Positions 1 to 9,900 of a stretch of 64,000 nt of DNA are shown in pieces. The position numbers and the translations under genes were made by a program. The notes below the pieces were generated by a model. That model saw only the letters and a list, made by a program, of their open reading frames with translations. It searched no databases and was not told the DNA's origin. The stretch comes from Mesorhizobium sp. RMAD-H1 (GTDB taxonomy: Bacteria; Pseudomonadota; Alphaproteobacteria; Rhizobiales; Rhizobiaceae): assembly GCF_014191375.1 (NCBI RefSeq), contig NZ_JACHWN010000001.1:124001-188000 (forward strand). The letters are read 5' to 3'. Position 1 is the stretch's first letter. The number at the start of each line of letters is the position of its first letter.

Positions 1-616
1 TCTGCAAGGCGCCATGGATATAGATCGGCCTGTCATAGCCCGCCTGCCGGATGAGGCTGATCACCCGCTGCGCCTTGCCCAGCGCATAGGCGCCGACGAT
101 ATGGCAGCGCTCCGGAAACTGGCTCACCGATTTCATGAGCAGCGCAATCTGATGCGCCGCGTCCGGGTGCCGGAAGACGGGCAGGGCAAACGTCGCCTCG
201 GTGATGAACACATCGCAGCTGACCGGCTCGAATCCTTGGCATGTCGGGTCCGCCTGCCGCTTGTAATCGCCGGAGACAACGATGCGCATGCCGTTCTGCT
301 CCACCGCGATCTGGGCCGACCCCAGCACATGCCCCGCCGGGTGAAACCGCACGTTGACGCCGTTGATGGTCATCGTCTCGCCAAAGCGTATGGCCTGCGT
401 CGATGCGGCAAAATCATCGCCATAGCGCAGCCGCATGATGTCGAGCGTCTCCTGCGTGGCGAGCACATGGCCATGGCCCGCGCGGGCATGGTCGGCATGG
501 CCATGGGTGATGAGGGCGCGCGCCACGGGCCGCACCGGGTCGATGTGAAAATCGCCGGGCGGGCAGCAAAGCCCTTGCGGCGTGGGGCGGAGAAGGTCCT
601 CTGGGCGCATTTCCAT
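1..616 (-). CDS. Ligase-associated DNA damage response exonuclease, partial (C-terminus off the left edge)
   Basis: The reading frame runs from ATG at 616 down through base 1 with no stop, giving the first ~205 residues of a metallo-beta-lactamase-fold protein. The metal-binding signature HGHADHA lies at about residue 38, and GHVLGSAQI and VVSGDYKRQ follow, as in beta-CASP-type nucleases and the ligase-associated exonuclease family. These proteins are usually about 330-350 aa, so roughly 60 percent is present. It is divergent from the methyltransferase and from the ligase-associated helicase and phosphoesterase at 1.8-5.0 kb, the usual partners. The ATP-dependent DNA ligase of this system normally lies next to the exonuclease, so it is probably just left of the window (inference). 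A second ATG at 610 could also start translation. Confidence 0.88.
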   Translation of the reverse strand, partial: MEMRPEDLLRPTPQGLCCPPGDFHIDPVRPVARALITHGHADHARAGHGHVLATQETLDIMRLRYGDDFAASTQAIRFGETMTINGVNVRFHPAGHVLGSAQIAVEQNGMRIVVSGDYKRQADPTCQGFEPVSCDVFITEATFALPVFRHPDAAHQIALLMKSVSQFPERCHIVGAYALGKAQRVISLIRQAGYDRPIYIHGALQ

Positions 617-748
617 GAAGATAGAGAGGGAAAATGATTGCGGAAAGGCTTGCGCTTTCATCTTCCTGCCAGAACCTGCCGAAACCTCTTGCAAAATTCG
701 AGGCGGAAGATCATATCCCGCGCACTTCAACCCACAATTCGGTTCTCG

Positions 749-1732
749 ATGACGCGCGCATTCCTTTCCTCCGGCGATCTGATCGCCGATCGCCGTTCCC
801 ATTATGCCGAGATGATGTTCGAGGCGGGCGATCATGCCGCCGCGGCCGATCTCATGCGGCAGGCGCTGGAGATCGTGCCGGAGTGGGTGCCGGGGCTCTT
901 TCGCCTCGGCGAGATGGAAGAGAAGGCAGGCCGGCTGGAAGCGGCTGCCGAAGCCTGGCGCGGCGTGCTGCGCGCCGATGCACAGGACCGGTTCGGCGCA
1001 AGCCTGAAGCTTGCAAGCCTCGGCCTGACGGCCCGGCCCGATGCGCCGCCGACGGCCTATGTCGAAACCCTGTTCGATGCCTATGCGCCGACCTTCGAGA
1101 CGGCGCTCATCGGCAAGCTCGACTATCGCGTTCCCGAATTCCTCGCCGAGGCCATCGCCCGGGCGGGAGGTGAGCGCCGCTTTCGCCATGTTATCGATCT
1201 CGGTTGCGGCACCGGCCTGATGGGCGAAAGGCTGCGCGCCTCGACGAGCTTCCTCGAAGGCATCGATCTCTCCGACGCCATGCTGCGCAAGGCGGAAGAG
1301 AAGCAGATCTATGACCGCCTCGGAAAAGGCGATGTCAACGAACTGGAAAAGCCCGCTGTCCCCGCTGATCTGGTGGTCGCGGCGGATGTGTTCGTCTATG
1401 TCGGCAATCTCGACCGCGCCTTCGCCAATGTCTCCGGCATGCTGGAGCCGGGCGGCCTCTTCGCCTTCTCGGTCGAGACCCATGAAACGGATGGCCCGTC
1501 GGAGGAGGAGCTGGTCCTGCAGCCCTCGCTGCGCTTCACCCATTCCGCCTTCTATATCCGCCGCCTTCTGGAGCGTCATGGCTTCGAACCGCTCGAAATG
1601 AGCAGGGCCGTGATCCGCTATGATCGCGGTGAACCGCTGACGGGCATCGTGACCGTTGCGCGCCGTGCCGCCCTCGTTGCCATGGCCGGCAGTCCGGATG
1701 AGCCGATCGCGTTGGAGGAGCGGCCCAATTGA
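749..1732 (+). CDS. TPR-containing class I SAM-dependent methyltransferase
   Basis: A 327-residue protein with two parts. The N-terminal ~95 residues form helical TPR-like repeats (AGDHAAAADLMRQALEIVP, then a second unit ending AEAWRGVLRADAQ). The C-terminal part is a Rossmann methyltransferase with motif I VIDLGCGTGLMGERL at about residue 148 and DLVVAADVFVYVG at about residue 205. This matches the predicted TPR methyltransferase group of COG4976, whose substrate is unknown. I chose ATG 749 over the in-frame ATG at 638, because the extra 37 residues are Arg-rich and non-conserved in character and would fill the divergent promoter region. The gene sits between the repair exonuclease and helicase, but nothing in it ties it to DNA repair. 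Confidence 0.8.
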   Translation: MTRAFLSSGDLIADRRSHYAEMMFEAGDHAAAADLMRQALEIVPEWVPGLFRLGEMEEKAGRLEAAAEAWRGVLRADAQDRFGASLKLASLGLTARPDAPPTAYVETLFDAYAPTFETALIGKLDYRVPEFLAEAIARAGGERRFRHVIDLGCGTGLMGERLRASTSFLEGIDLSDAMLRKAEEKQIYDRLGKGDVNELEKPAVPADLVVAADVFVYVGNLDRAFANVSGMLEPGGLFAFSVETHETDGPSEEELVLQPSLRFTHSAFYIRRLLERHGFEPLEMSRAVIRYDRGEPLTGIVTVARRAALVAMAGSPDEPIALEERPN

Positions 1733-1750
1733 GGCCGATCCGAAAAACGA

Positions 1751-1764
1751 GAACAAAAGTGAAC
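1751..1764. promoter_or_regulatory. SOS-box-like direct repeat upstream of the repair helicase
   Basis: Two GAAC half-sites (1751-1754 and 1761-1764), each followed by AAAA, lie 43 bp before the helicase GTG start. The alphaproteobacterial LexA box is GAAC-N7-GAAC. Here the spacing is N6, one base short. The position before a DNA damage gene makes it a candidate LexA site, but the spacing defect weakens it. Confidence 0.35.
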
Positions 1765-1806
1765 AAAATTCTTGGCGGCGGCGCAGCGGCGCATTAGTTT
1801 CGTCGC

Positions 1807-4326
1807 GTGACCCTGAACGCGAAGCCCGAAACCGCCGAAATGACATTCTCCCTGCCGGAACCATTCATGGAATGGTTCCGCGACAAGGGATGGCGACCGC
1901 GCCCGCATCAGTTGCAGCTTCTGGCCGAGGCGGAGCAGGGCCGCTCCACGCTGCTGATCGCCCCGACAGGCGCGGGCAAGACGCTGGCGGGCTTCCTGCC
2001 ATCGCTGGTCGACCTGACGCGGCGGCCGAAACGCAGGCCCGGCATGGCCCCGCGTGGTATCCACACGCTCTACATATCGCCCTTGAAAGCGCTGGCCGTC
2101 GATATTCACCGCAATCTCGGCATCCCCGTCGAGGAAATGCAGCTTCCCATCACCGTCGAGACCCGCACCGGCGACACCCCCGCGCATAAGCGCCAGCGCC
2201 AGAAGCTCGCCCCGCCCGACATCCTGCTGACGACGCCGGAGCAGCTTGCCCTGCTCATCGCTTCCAAGGACGCGGAGCGTTTCTTTGCCGATCTGCGCTA
2301 TGTCGTGCTCGACGAATTGCACTCGCTGGTTATCTCCAAGCGCGGCCATCTCCTGTCGCTGGGGCTGGCGCGCTTACGGCAATTGCAGCCCAAGCTGCAG
2401 ACCATCGGCCTGTCCGCCACGGTGGCGGAGCCGGACGAACTGCGCCGCTGGCTGGTGAGTCAAGACGAAACAAAGCCCATGGCCGGGCTGATCACGGTGG
2501 AAGGCGGGGCAAAGCCGGACATTTCCATCCTCCAATCCGCCGAGCGCATCCCCTGGGCCGGGCACTCGGCCCGCTATGCACTGCCGGATATTTACGAGGC
2601 GATCCGCGCCCACCGCACCACGCTGCTTTTCGTCAACACGCGCAGCCAGGCGGAGATGCTGTTTCAGGAACTCTGGCGTATCAACGAGGACACCCTGCCC
2701 ATCGCGCTCCATCATGGTTCGCTCGATGCCGGGCAGCGGCGCAAGGTGGAGCAGGCCATGGCGGAAAACAGCCTGCGCGCCATTGTCGCCACCTCCACCC
2801 TCGACATGGGCATCGACTGGGGCGATGTCGATCTGGTCATCCATGTCGGCGCGCCGAAGGGGGCGAGCCGCCTGGCGCAGCGCATCGGCCGCGCCAACCA
2901 TCGCATGGACGAGCCGAGCCGCGCCATCCTCGTGCCCGCCAACCGCTTCGAGGTGATGGAGTGCCGCGCCGCGCTCGACGCCAATTATTTAGGCGCGCAG
3001 GATACGCCGCCCCTCGTCGAGGGCGCGCTCGACGTGCTGGCGCAGCATGTGCTGGGCATGGCCTGCGCCGCGCCGTTCAATGCCGACCAGCTTTGCGCGG
3101 AAATCCGCACCGCCGCGCCCTATGCCAGCCTGTCGCGCGAGACCTTCGACCGCATCCTCGATTTCGTGGCGACCGGCGGCTATGCGCTCAAGACCTATGA
3201 GCGCTTCGCCAAGATCCGCAAGACGGCAGACGGTACTTGGCGCGTCAGCCATCCCCGCATCGCACAGCAATACCGCCTCAATGTCGGCACCATCGTCGAG
3301 GCGCCGGAATTGAATGTCCGGCTGACCAAATCCGGGCGCGGCAAGGCCTATGGCGGGCGTGTCCTTGGCAAGATCGAGGAATATTTCCTCGAAACCATGG
3401 CGCCGGGCGATACCTTCCTCTTCGCCGGCAAGGTGCTGCGCTTCGAAGGCATCCGCGACAATGAGTGCATCGCTTCCAACGCGGGGGGGCAGGATGCGAA
3501 AGTCCCGGTCTATGCCGGCGGCAAGTTTCCGCTTTCCACCTATCTCGCAGGCGAGGTCCGCGCCATGCTGGCCGATCCCGCGCGCTGGGGCGCTTTGCCG
3601 GATCAGGTGGGCGAATGGCTGGAAATCCAGCGGCAGAAATCCGTGCTGCCCAAGGCGGGCGAACTCCTGGTCGAGACCTTCCCCCGGGGCAATCGCTATT
3701 ACATGGTGGCCTATCCCTTTGAGGGCCGGCTTGCACACCAGACGCTCGGCATGCTGCTGACGCGGCGGCTGGAGCGGGCCAAGGCGCGGCCTCTCGGCTT
3801 CGTCGCCACCGATTATTCGCTGGGCGTCTGGGCGCTGCGCGATATGGGCCGCATGTTCCGCACCGGCGAGCTTCCGCTTGAGCAGCTCTTCGACGAGGAC
3901 ATGCTGGGCGACGATCTGGAGGCCTGGCTGGACGAAAGCTATCTTCTGAAGCGCACCTTCCGCAATTGCGCCGTCATTTCCGGGCTGATCGAGCGCCGTC
4001 ATCCGGGGCAGGAGAAGACCGGGCGTCAGGTGACGGTTTCGACCGACCTGATCTATGACGTCCTGCGCACTCACGAGCCGGACCATATCCTGCTCAAGGC
4101 CACGCGCGCCGATGCCGCCACCGGCCTTCTCGATATTGAACGCCTTGGCCGTATGCTCTCGCGCATCAGGGGGCGAATCGTGCACAAGGATCTGGAGCAG
4201 ATATCGCCGCTCGCCCTGCCGGTGATGCTGGAGATCGGCAAGGAATCGGTGGCTGGCGAGGCCAATGACGTGTTGCTCGCCGAAGCCGCTGACGAGCTGA
4301 TCCGCGAAGTGATGGAAGTGAAATGA
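1807..4326 (+). CDS. Ligase-associated DEXH-box DNA helicase (Lhr-type)
   Basis: An 839-residue SF2 helicase of the ligase-associated DNA damage response family, related to Lhr. Visible motifs are Walker A APTGAGKT at residues 52-59, Walker B/DEXH LDELHSL near 169, GLSATV near 200, TSTLDMGIDWG near 330 and motif VI QRIGRANHR near 358. The C-terminal half has the Lhr-like winged-helix and accessory regions and ends at typical length. The start is GTG 1807; an in-frame ATG at 1840 (MTFSLPEPF) is an alternative. The stop overlaps the next start (ATGA), so helicase and phosphoesterase are translationally coupled. The family acts with an ATP-dependent ligase and an MBL exonuclease in DNA repair; the exact substrate is not established. 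Confidence 0.92.
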   Translation: MTLNAKPETAEMTFSLPEPFMEWFRDKGWRPRPHQLQLLAEAEQGRSTLLIAPTGAGKTLAGFLPSLVDLTRRPKRRPGMAPRGIHTLYISPLKALAVDIHRNLGIPVEEMQLPITVETRTGDTPAHKRQRQKLAPPDILLTTPEQLALLIASKDAERFFADLRYVVLDELHSLVISKRGHLLSLGLARLRQLQPKLQTIGLSATVAEPDELRRWLVSQDETKPMAGLITVEGGAKPDISILQSAERIPWAGHSARYALPDIYEAIRAHRTTLLFVNTRSQAEMLFQELWRINEDTLPIALHHGSLDAGQRRKVEQAMAENSLRAIVATSTLDMGIDWGDVDLVIHVGAPKGASRLAQRIGRANHRMDEPSRAILVPANRFEVMECRAALDANYLGAQDTPPLVEGALDVLAQHVLGMACAAPFNADQLCAEIRTAAPYASLSRETFDRILDFVATGGYALKTYERFAKIRKTADGTWRVSHPRIAQQYRLNVGTIVEAPELNVRLTKSGRGKAYGGRVLGKIEEYFLETMAPGDTFLFAGKVLRFEGIRDNECIASNAGGQDAKVPVYAGGKFPLSTYLAGEVRAMLADPARWGALPDQVGEWLEIQRQKSVLPKAGELLVETFPRGNRYYMVAYPFEGRLAHQTLGMLLTRRLERAKARPLGFVATDYSLGVWALRDMGRMFRTGELPLEQLFDEDMLGDDLEAWLDESYLLKRTFRNCAVISGLIERRHPGQEKTGRQVTVSTDLIYDVLRTHEPDHILLKATRADAATGLLDIERLGRMLSRIRGRIVHKDLEQISPLALPVMLEIGKESVAGEANDVLLAEAADELIREVMEVK

Positions 4327-5039
4327 CCATAGCGATGCATGCTGGAGAGGCCCATGGCGGCGCGGCAAGAACGGTCGTCGCCGGCATCGAGGTGGTCTGC
4401 GATCCGGCGGGCGTGCTCTATTTCCCCGGGATGCGGCTGCTCGCCGTCTCCGACCTGCATATGGAAAAGGGCTCTTCCTTCGCAAGACGCGGCATGCTGC
4501 TGCCGCCCTATGATACCGGGGCCACGCTCGACCTGCTCGCCGCCGTCATCGCCCGTTATGACCCCGCGATGGTGATCAGTCTCGGCGACAGTTTCCATGA
4601 TCCGGAAGCCTCGGCCCGGCTGCCCGCCCTCTATGCGATCCGTCTGCGTGGCCTGATGTCCGGGCGCGAATGGGTATGGATCACCGGAAACCACGATCCG
4701 CATCGTCCGGTCCATCTGCCGGGCGATGTCGCGAGCGAGCTGGCGCTCGGGCCCCTGGTGTTCCGTCATGAGCCGCAACGGGGAAGCGCGCCGGGCGAGA
4801 TCGCCGGCCATCTGCATCCGGCGGCGCGCATCGTCCGCCGCGGGCGCTCGGTGCGGCGCTCCTGTTTCGCGTGCGATGGTGAACGGCTGATCATGCCGGC
4901 CTTCGGCGCTTATACCGGCGCGCTCAACGTGCTCGACCGGGCCTTCCGGGGCCTCTTTGCCGAGGAACGGCTCCTGGCTTTCATGCTGGGGGCCAGCCGT
5001 GTCTATCCCGTCGGGCGCTCGGTACTGTTTCCCGGCTAA
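4323..5039 (+). CDS. pdeM: Ligase-associated metallophosphoesterase (endonuclease PdeM)
   Basis: A 238-residue calcineurin-like phosphoesterase. The five metal-binding motifs are in order: SDLHMEKG near residue 43, GDSFHD near 88, GNHDPH near 121, a histidine region FRHEPQ, and GHLHP near 161. This order and the linkage to the DEXH helicase identify the ligase-associated DNA damage response endonuclease family. The start overlaps the helicase stop by 4 bp. The 3' end overlaps the convergent TIGR02186 gene by 4 bp (5036-5039), so no terminator separates the two transcripts. Confidence 0.9.
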   Translation: MTIAMHAGEAHGGAARTVVAGIEVVCDPAGVLYFPGMRLLAVSDLHMEKGSSFARRGMLLPPYDTGATLDLLAAVIARYDPAMVISLGDSFHDPEASARLPALYAIRLRGLMSGREWVWITGNHDPHRPVHLPGDVASELALGPLVFRHEPQRGSAPGEIAGHLHPAARIVRRGRSVRRSCFACDGERLIMPAFGAYTGALNVLDRAFRGLFAEERLLAFMLGASRVYPVGRSVLFPG

Positions 5040-5887
5040 TCCTTGCGGAACAGAAATCTGCCGAACCAGCCGGTGATGACGGCGAGGAAAACGGCAAACA
5101 GGCCGTAAAGCAGGCTGTGGTTCTGGGCGGCCTCATAGATCTGATATTCGAGACCGGCCTTGACGATCTGCAGGCTGGTATTGGCCTCGCGTACGAAAGT
5201 CCCGTTGCGGAAGAGGAGCGCCCGCGCCCTGTGCCGCCCCACCGGGACGTTGGTCGGCAGCGAAAGCGTTGCGCGGAACAATGTCGGCGAGATGAACTCC
5301 ACGTCCCCGATGCGTTGGCTGTAGAGCCCCTGGCGCATCTTGATCTCGCGCAGCTCCTTGCTGAATTGCGCGACATTGCCGTTGGAGTTGTCGGCGGCTT
5401 TCGGCGCGAGATAAAAATTGTCGACGCCGATCGAGAGCTGGCGATAAACCTTGGGGTCGGCGATATCCTGCAGGCTGCGGGTCGAGGCGAGCGAATAGGA
5501 GAGCGGCACGCCGAGGAAGGTCTGGGACTCCGCGTTCACCCAGACACCGAGATAACGTTCCTTCTTGCGCACCACGAGATCGCGTTCCGGCCCTTGCAGC
5601 ACGACGATGATGTCATAGCGCCCCTGCCGTCTTATCAGCGGATCGGCATTGTCGAGCGCGCCGAAGATGGTGAGGTCCGTTCCCCGGAAATTCGACGTGA
5701 TGGCGATGGTTTCCGTCGAAAGGCCGATCTCGATGGTTTCTGTCGGCGCCGCCGGCTGCTCGCGCGTCTCGTTCGGGCGCGTTACCTGCGGCAGGGCAGG
5801 CGAAGCGGCTGCGAGCATGGTGCTTGCGGCGAGCGCTGCGCGGAGGAACAGGAGGGGCGCGCGAAAAGGCAACACGGTCTCACCCAT
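5036..5887 (-). CDS. TIGR02186 family membrane-anchored periplasmic protein
   Basis: A 283-residue protein with an N-terminal signal segment (FRAPLLFLRAALAASTMLAA), an extracytoplasmic beta-rich domain, and a C-terminal transmembrane helix (LLYGLFAVFLAVITGWFGRF) followed by RKD. This is the layout of the alphaproteobacterial TIGR02186 family, whose members are usually coded next to a TauE/SafE transporter, as here. The start ATG at 5887 overlaps the end of the transporter gene by 8 bp, so the two form one operon. The biochemical role is unknown; a partner role in sulfite or sulfonate export is an inference from linkage. Longer starts upstream would only read the transporter gene out of frame. 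Confidence 0.8.
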   Translation of the reverse strand: MGETVLPFRAPLLFLRAALAASTMLAAASPALPQVTRPNETREQPAAPTETIEIGLSTETIAITSNFRGTDLTIFGALDNADPLIRRQGRYDIIVVLQGPERDLVVRKKERYLGVWVNAESQTFLGVPLSYSLASTRSLQDIADPKVYRQLSIGVDNFYLAPKAADNSNGNVAQFSKELREIKMRQGLYSQRIGDVEFISPTLFRATLSLPTNVPVGRHRARALLFRNGTFVREANTSLQIVKAGLEYQIYEAAQNHSLLYGLFAVFLAVITGWFGRFLFRKD

Positions 5888-6800
5888 CCGCGATGGCGAT
5901 CGAAAAAAGATTGTCGGGCCTGACGAACAGGTCGAAGGCGAGGCGGAGCGCGACGGAGAGCACCAGCAGCGCCAGGAGCAGCCGCAGCTGCTCGCCCCGC
6001 AGCTTCTGGCCGACGCGCGTGCCATATTGTGCGCCGATCACCCCCCCGACCATCAGCAGCATCGCAAGCACGATATCCACCGAATGGTTGGTCATTGCCT
6101 GCATAACCGTTGCGAAGGCGGTCACGAAGGTGACCTGGAACAGCGAGGTGCCGATAACGACGTTGGTCGGCACGCGCAGGAGATAGATCAGCGCCGGCAC
6201 CATGATGAAGCCGCCGCCCACGCCCATGATGGCGGCCAACACGCCGATGAAGAAGCCGATGCCCAGAACAGGTATGACGCTGACATAGATCTTCGACGCG
6301 CGGAAGCGCATCTTCAGCGGCAGGCGGTGTATCCAGTTGTGCTGGCCCGGCCGCTTCAGGCTGACGGGCTGGCCCTGGCGCACGCGCTGCAGCGCCCGCC
6401 AGCTCTCGATCAGCATCAGCGTGCCGACGGTCCCCAGCAGCAGCACGTAGAGCAGGGAGACGATCAGGTCGAGCTGGCCCAGATCGCGCAGGAGCGAGAA
6501 GAGATAGATGCCGAGCAACGAGCCGACGAGACCGCCTGCCACCAGGAGCAGGCCGAGCTTGATATCCAGCGTACGGCGCTTGAAATGGGCAAGCGCGCCG
6601 GAAACCGAGGAGGCGATGACCTGGTTGACGCCCGTCGCCACCGCGACCGCCGGCGGTATGTTGTAGAAGATCAGGAGCGGCGTGATCAGAAACCCGCCGC
6701 TGACACCAAACATCCCCGAAAGAAAGCCGACCGCGGCCCCCATGCCGAGAATGACCAGCATGTTGACTGATAGTTCCGCGATGGGGAGATAGATACCCAA
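5880..6800 (-). CDS. Sulfite exporter TauE/SafE family permease
   Basis: A 306-residue polytopic membrane protein with about eight hydrophobic helices and the Gly-rich repeats typical of the family (GFLSGMFGVSGGFLITPLLI near residue 24, GVLAAIMGVGGGFIMVPALI near 190). The internal duplication of that motif is diagnostic. The family moves sulfite, sulfoacetate or related organosulfur anions across the inner membrane; the substrate here cannot be told. It is the first gene of a two-gene operon with the TIGR02186 protein. The 177 bp upstream contain only the end of the podJ-like gene's terminator region and a presumed promoter. Confidence 0.88.
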   Translation of the reverse strand: MGIYLPIAELSVNMLVILGMGAAVGFLSGMFGVSGGFLITPLLIFYNIPPAVAVATGVNQVIASSVSGALAHFKRRTLDIKLGLLLVAGGLVGSLLGIYLFSLLRDLGQLDLIVSLLYVLLLGTVGTLMLIESWRALQRVRQGQPVSLKRPGQHNWIHRLPLKMRFRASKIYVSVIPVLGIGFFIGVLAAIMGVGGGFIMVPALIYLLRVPTNVVIGTSLFQVTFVTAFATVMQAMTNHSVDIVLAMLLMVGGVIGAQYGTRVGQKLRGEQLRLLLALLVLSVALRLAFDLFVRPDNLFSIAIADG

Positions 6801-6956
6801 TTCCGATCCCGGTGAGCCAAGCGAAACGCGATCCGCCGGTGCCCCCGACGGTACTGAATTCCCAAGTTGTCTTGCGCCCTCATGGAGGCGAAGTCAAACC
6901 CGGATTGAGGAAAGGGTTACCCGTATAATGACGACTGAAAAATGGCGTTTTTCCGC

Positions 6957-6976
6957 CGCCGGTCTTTTTACCGGCG
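6957..6976 (-). terminator. Hairpin just after the podJ-like stop codon
   Basis: Perfect 7-bp arms CGCCGGT/ACCGGCG with a 6-nt loop lie one base beyond the podJ-like stop codon. On the minus strand the tail is GCGG followed by AAAAACGCC and TTTTT, so it lacks an immediate U-tract. It may be a weak terminator or a 3' stabilising stem. Confidence 0.4.
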
Positions 6977-6977
6977 A

Positions 6978-9900
6978 CTATTGTTTTGCTGCCACAGAAA
7001 TCAGCTCGTTTTGCTTGAGAAGTGCTTCCACCAGCGGCTGGTCGACCTCGCCGGTGGGCGTCAGCCCACGGGCCTTCTGGAAGGCGGTGATGGCCTCGCG
7101 GGTCTTGGCACCCATCACCCCGTCGGCGGCGCCTGGGTCATAGCCGCTCTTGGCCAGGATAAGCTGTATGTTGCGCACGGCCTTCTTCATATCCACCGAA
7201 CTGGTGGTCTGGGGCTGGCTTTCCTGCCAGGCGTCCGGCACGTCGATGGAATTGGCCGCTTCGTCGAGTGGCTTCACTTTCCACAGCTCGACCGCCGCCT
7301 TGGCGCGCTCGAGCTGTTCCGGCTTCAGTACTTTGGCCACCGCCTCGCGCTTCTGCTCGGCGTCCTTGTCGCCCGAACGGGCGGCGAGGGCGAACCATTT
7401 ATAGCTCTCTTCGAGGTTGCGCGGCACCCCGAGCCCCTTGGCCGAGAGAATGCCGAGATTGAACTGGCTGTCCTTCACGCCGAGCTCCGCCGCCTTGCCG
7501 AACCAGCGGGCGGCGGATTCGTTATCCGGCGCGCCGTCCGGCCCCATGGCAAAGAGCACGGCAAGATTGTGCATGGCGCTCGCATTGCCCTGCTGTGCGG
7601 CAAGCTGATACCAGGTCTTGGCCTTGGCCGTGTCGCGCGGCATGCCGAGGCCTTTTTCGTTGAAATTGCCGAGCCGATACTGCGCCGGCGCAAAGCCAAG
7701 CCCGGCGGAGAGTTCGTACCATTGCGTCGCCTTGGCGTAATCGCTCTGCACGCCGCGTCCATCGGTATAGCGATTGCCGATTTCGAAAAGCGCCTTCGGG
7801 TCACCCTTGGCCGCCGCCTCGCGCAGTGCGGCCGGGCCGATTTCAGCCGGGATCTCGGGGATCGCGGGCAGGGGATTGTTCTCTGCCGTCGTCGCCGGCG
7901 CTGGCGCTTCGACGGGGGCAGGGGCTTCTTGTTCTGCCTGGGGCGCGGCGTCCGCATGCGGTGCGGGCGGTGTGGCCATCGCCGGCTCTTCGGCAGGCGG
8001 CGGCGTGGCTTCGACCTTCGTGTCCGGCGCCGGCGCGGTGTGCGGCTGTTCCGTGTCAGCCTGCGGCACGGCGGAGGTGCTGTTGGGATCGATCTGCGGT
8101 GCGGCAGCGGGCGTATCCGCCCTGTCGGAAGCGCCGCCGAAAATCGCCTCCCTGTCGCCGGGGGCGAGGAAGGCGGTGCCGATCTGGAGGCCGGCCATGG
8201 CGAGCATGATCGCGCCGATGGCCATCAGGATGGGCTTGCGCTGGCGATGGAGCATGTCCCCGAGCGCCGAGCGCTTCCTGGCGGCAGGCTTCTCTCCGGC
8301 CTTTTTCAGGCGCTCCGATTCGGCGGCCGCCGCCTGCGCGGCCCTGCGCGCGGCGATGATGAAATCGGCCTTGCCGATCTCTCCGGCAGGCTCGTTGCCG
8401 CGTTCCCGGCGCTCGTCGCGCACCCGCTTCATGATGGTGTTGAGATCGGGCATGCCCGAACCCGGTTCGAGCGGCTGGTTGGCGAGCCCGGGATCGGCGG
8501 CTTCCCGCGGTTCGGCAATATCCGCCTTCGGCCCGGATGCAAAGCTCGGCTCCGCCTTCGGCGCTTGCGTGGCCGGTTGCGCCGCAAGATCGCTCCTGCC
8601 GCGGCCTTTGACGGCTTTTGCCAGGCCGCCGAACATGGAGGACTTCTTTTTATCGCGCTCGTCCGGTTCCGCTGCGGATATCTGTCCGTCGCTCTTGATG
8701 GCGGCCAGTGCTGCTTCGGCGGCGGCCGCCGCCGGCGAGCGGGGCCTGGAGGAATGGGCAAGATCGGGCTCGGCTTCGAACTGCAGCGCGGGAGCTGCGC
8801 CGATCACGCTCTTGCGGCTGTCGGGCGCCACATTGTGCGGGCCGGTGGCCTTGACCGGCCTGGAAACCTCCTGTTCCAGCTTCCCCAGCCGGTCGACGAT
8901 CTTCATGAGCGTGTCGTGGATGGCCTCGAACGTCCGGGTGCTGCGCTCGTCCGATCCGCGGGCCAGCGCTTCGAGCGATTTCAGGTCATGGGCGAGCTGC
9001 CGCGCAATCGCCGCGTCGCCGGCCGAGCCGTTCTTCATCACATGCCGGATCGCGTCTTCCGCCGCCTGCCGTGCCGCATCGAGCATGGTCTCGCGGCTGG
9101 ACATCAGCGACCGTTCGATGGAGTCGAGCCTCGGCCTGATGTCCTCAAGTTCCGGCAGGCGCGGGCTGGGCTGTGAGAGATGGCGCGCGATCTCCGCGAC
9201 CTGCGTTTCCAGGTTGCGGAAGACCTCATGTCCCGGAAAGCCCGAATGACTGACCGACTGCGCGGCAGCGCTGACCGACAGCTGCTGCGAGATATCCTCC
9301 AGCCTGCCCTCGAGATTTTCGATCAGCCGCATGTCATAGCCGCTTCCCGCGGTATAATGGTCGTCGAGGCGCTGTGCCAGCTCCTCGAAACGGCGGTCGA
9401 TCTCGCGAATGAAGGTCGGGTCGGGCATGGCCGCCCGGTGCTCTGCAGCTTCGATCTGGCTGGCGAGGCCCGCCAGCCGCGCCTCGATGCGCTCCAGGCG
9501 CTTTGCTTCGTCCTGTTCCGGCCTGCGGGAGATGCTGGAGGAGAGGATCGCACGGCTGATCTCGTCCAGCCGTTCGTCCATCTGCTGCATGAACTGCGGA
9601 GGCACCGCCTGGCCTTGTGGCCGCGCAATCTTTTCGATCGTTCCTGCCAGGACATTGATCCTGTCCTCGAGATTCCGGATCGAGTGCGACTGCGATTGGG
9701 GCAGCGTGTCTATGGCGTGGCGGATCTGCTCCAGACGCGCCGTCAGTGCCTCGATCGCCGGATCGGCGACGCTGTCGCGGGCGCTCTGGCGCTGCTCGAA
9801 CGCGTCGAAGCGCTCGTCGAATTCGTCCCAGCGGTGGCTGAGACGGCGCAGCGATTCCTCGCGCGCCAGCGTCTGCACCGTGCGCTTCAACTCTTCGAGG

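Noticed and set aside
2989-4485. A 498-codon antisense frame over the helicase and PdeM genes
   Set aside because: Both sense genes show complete motif sets, and this frame has no domain signature.
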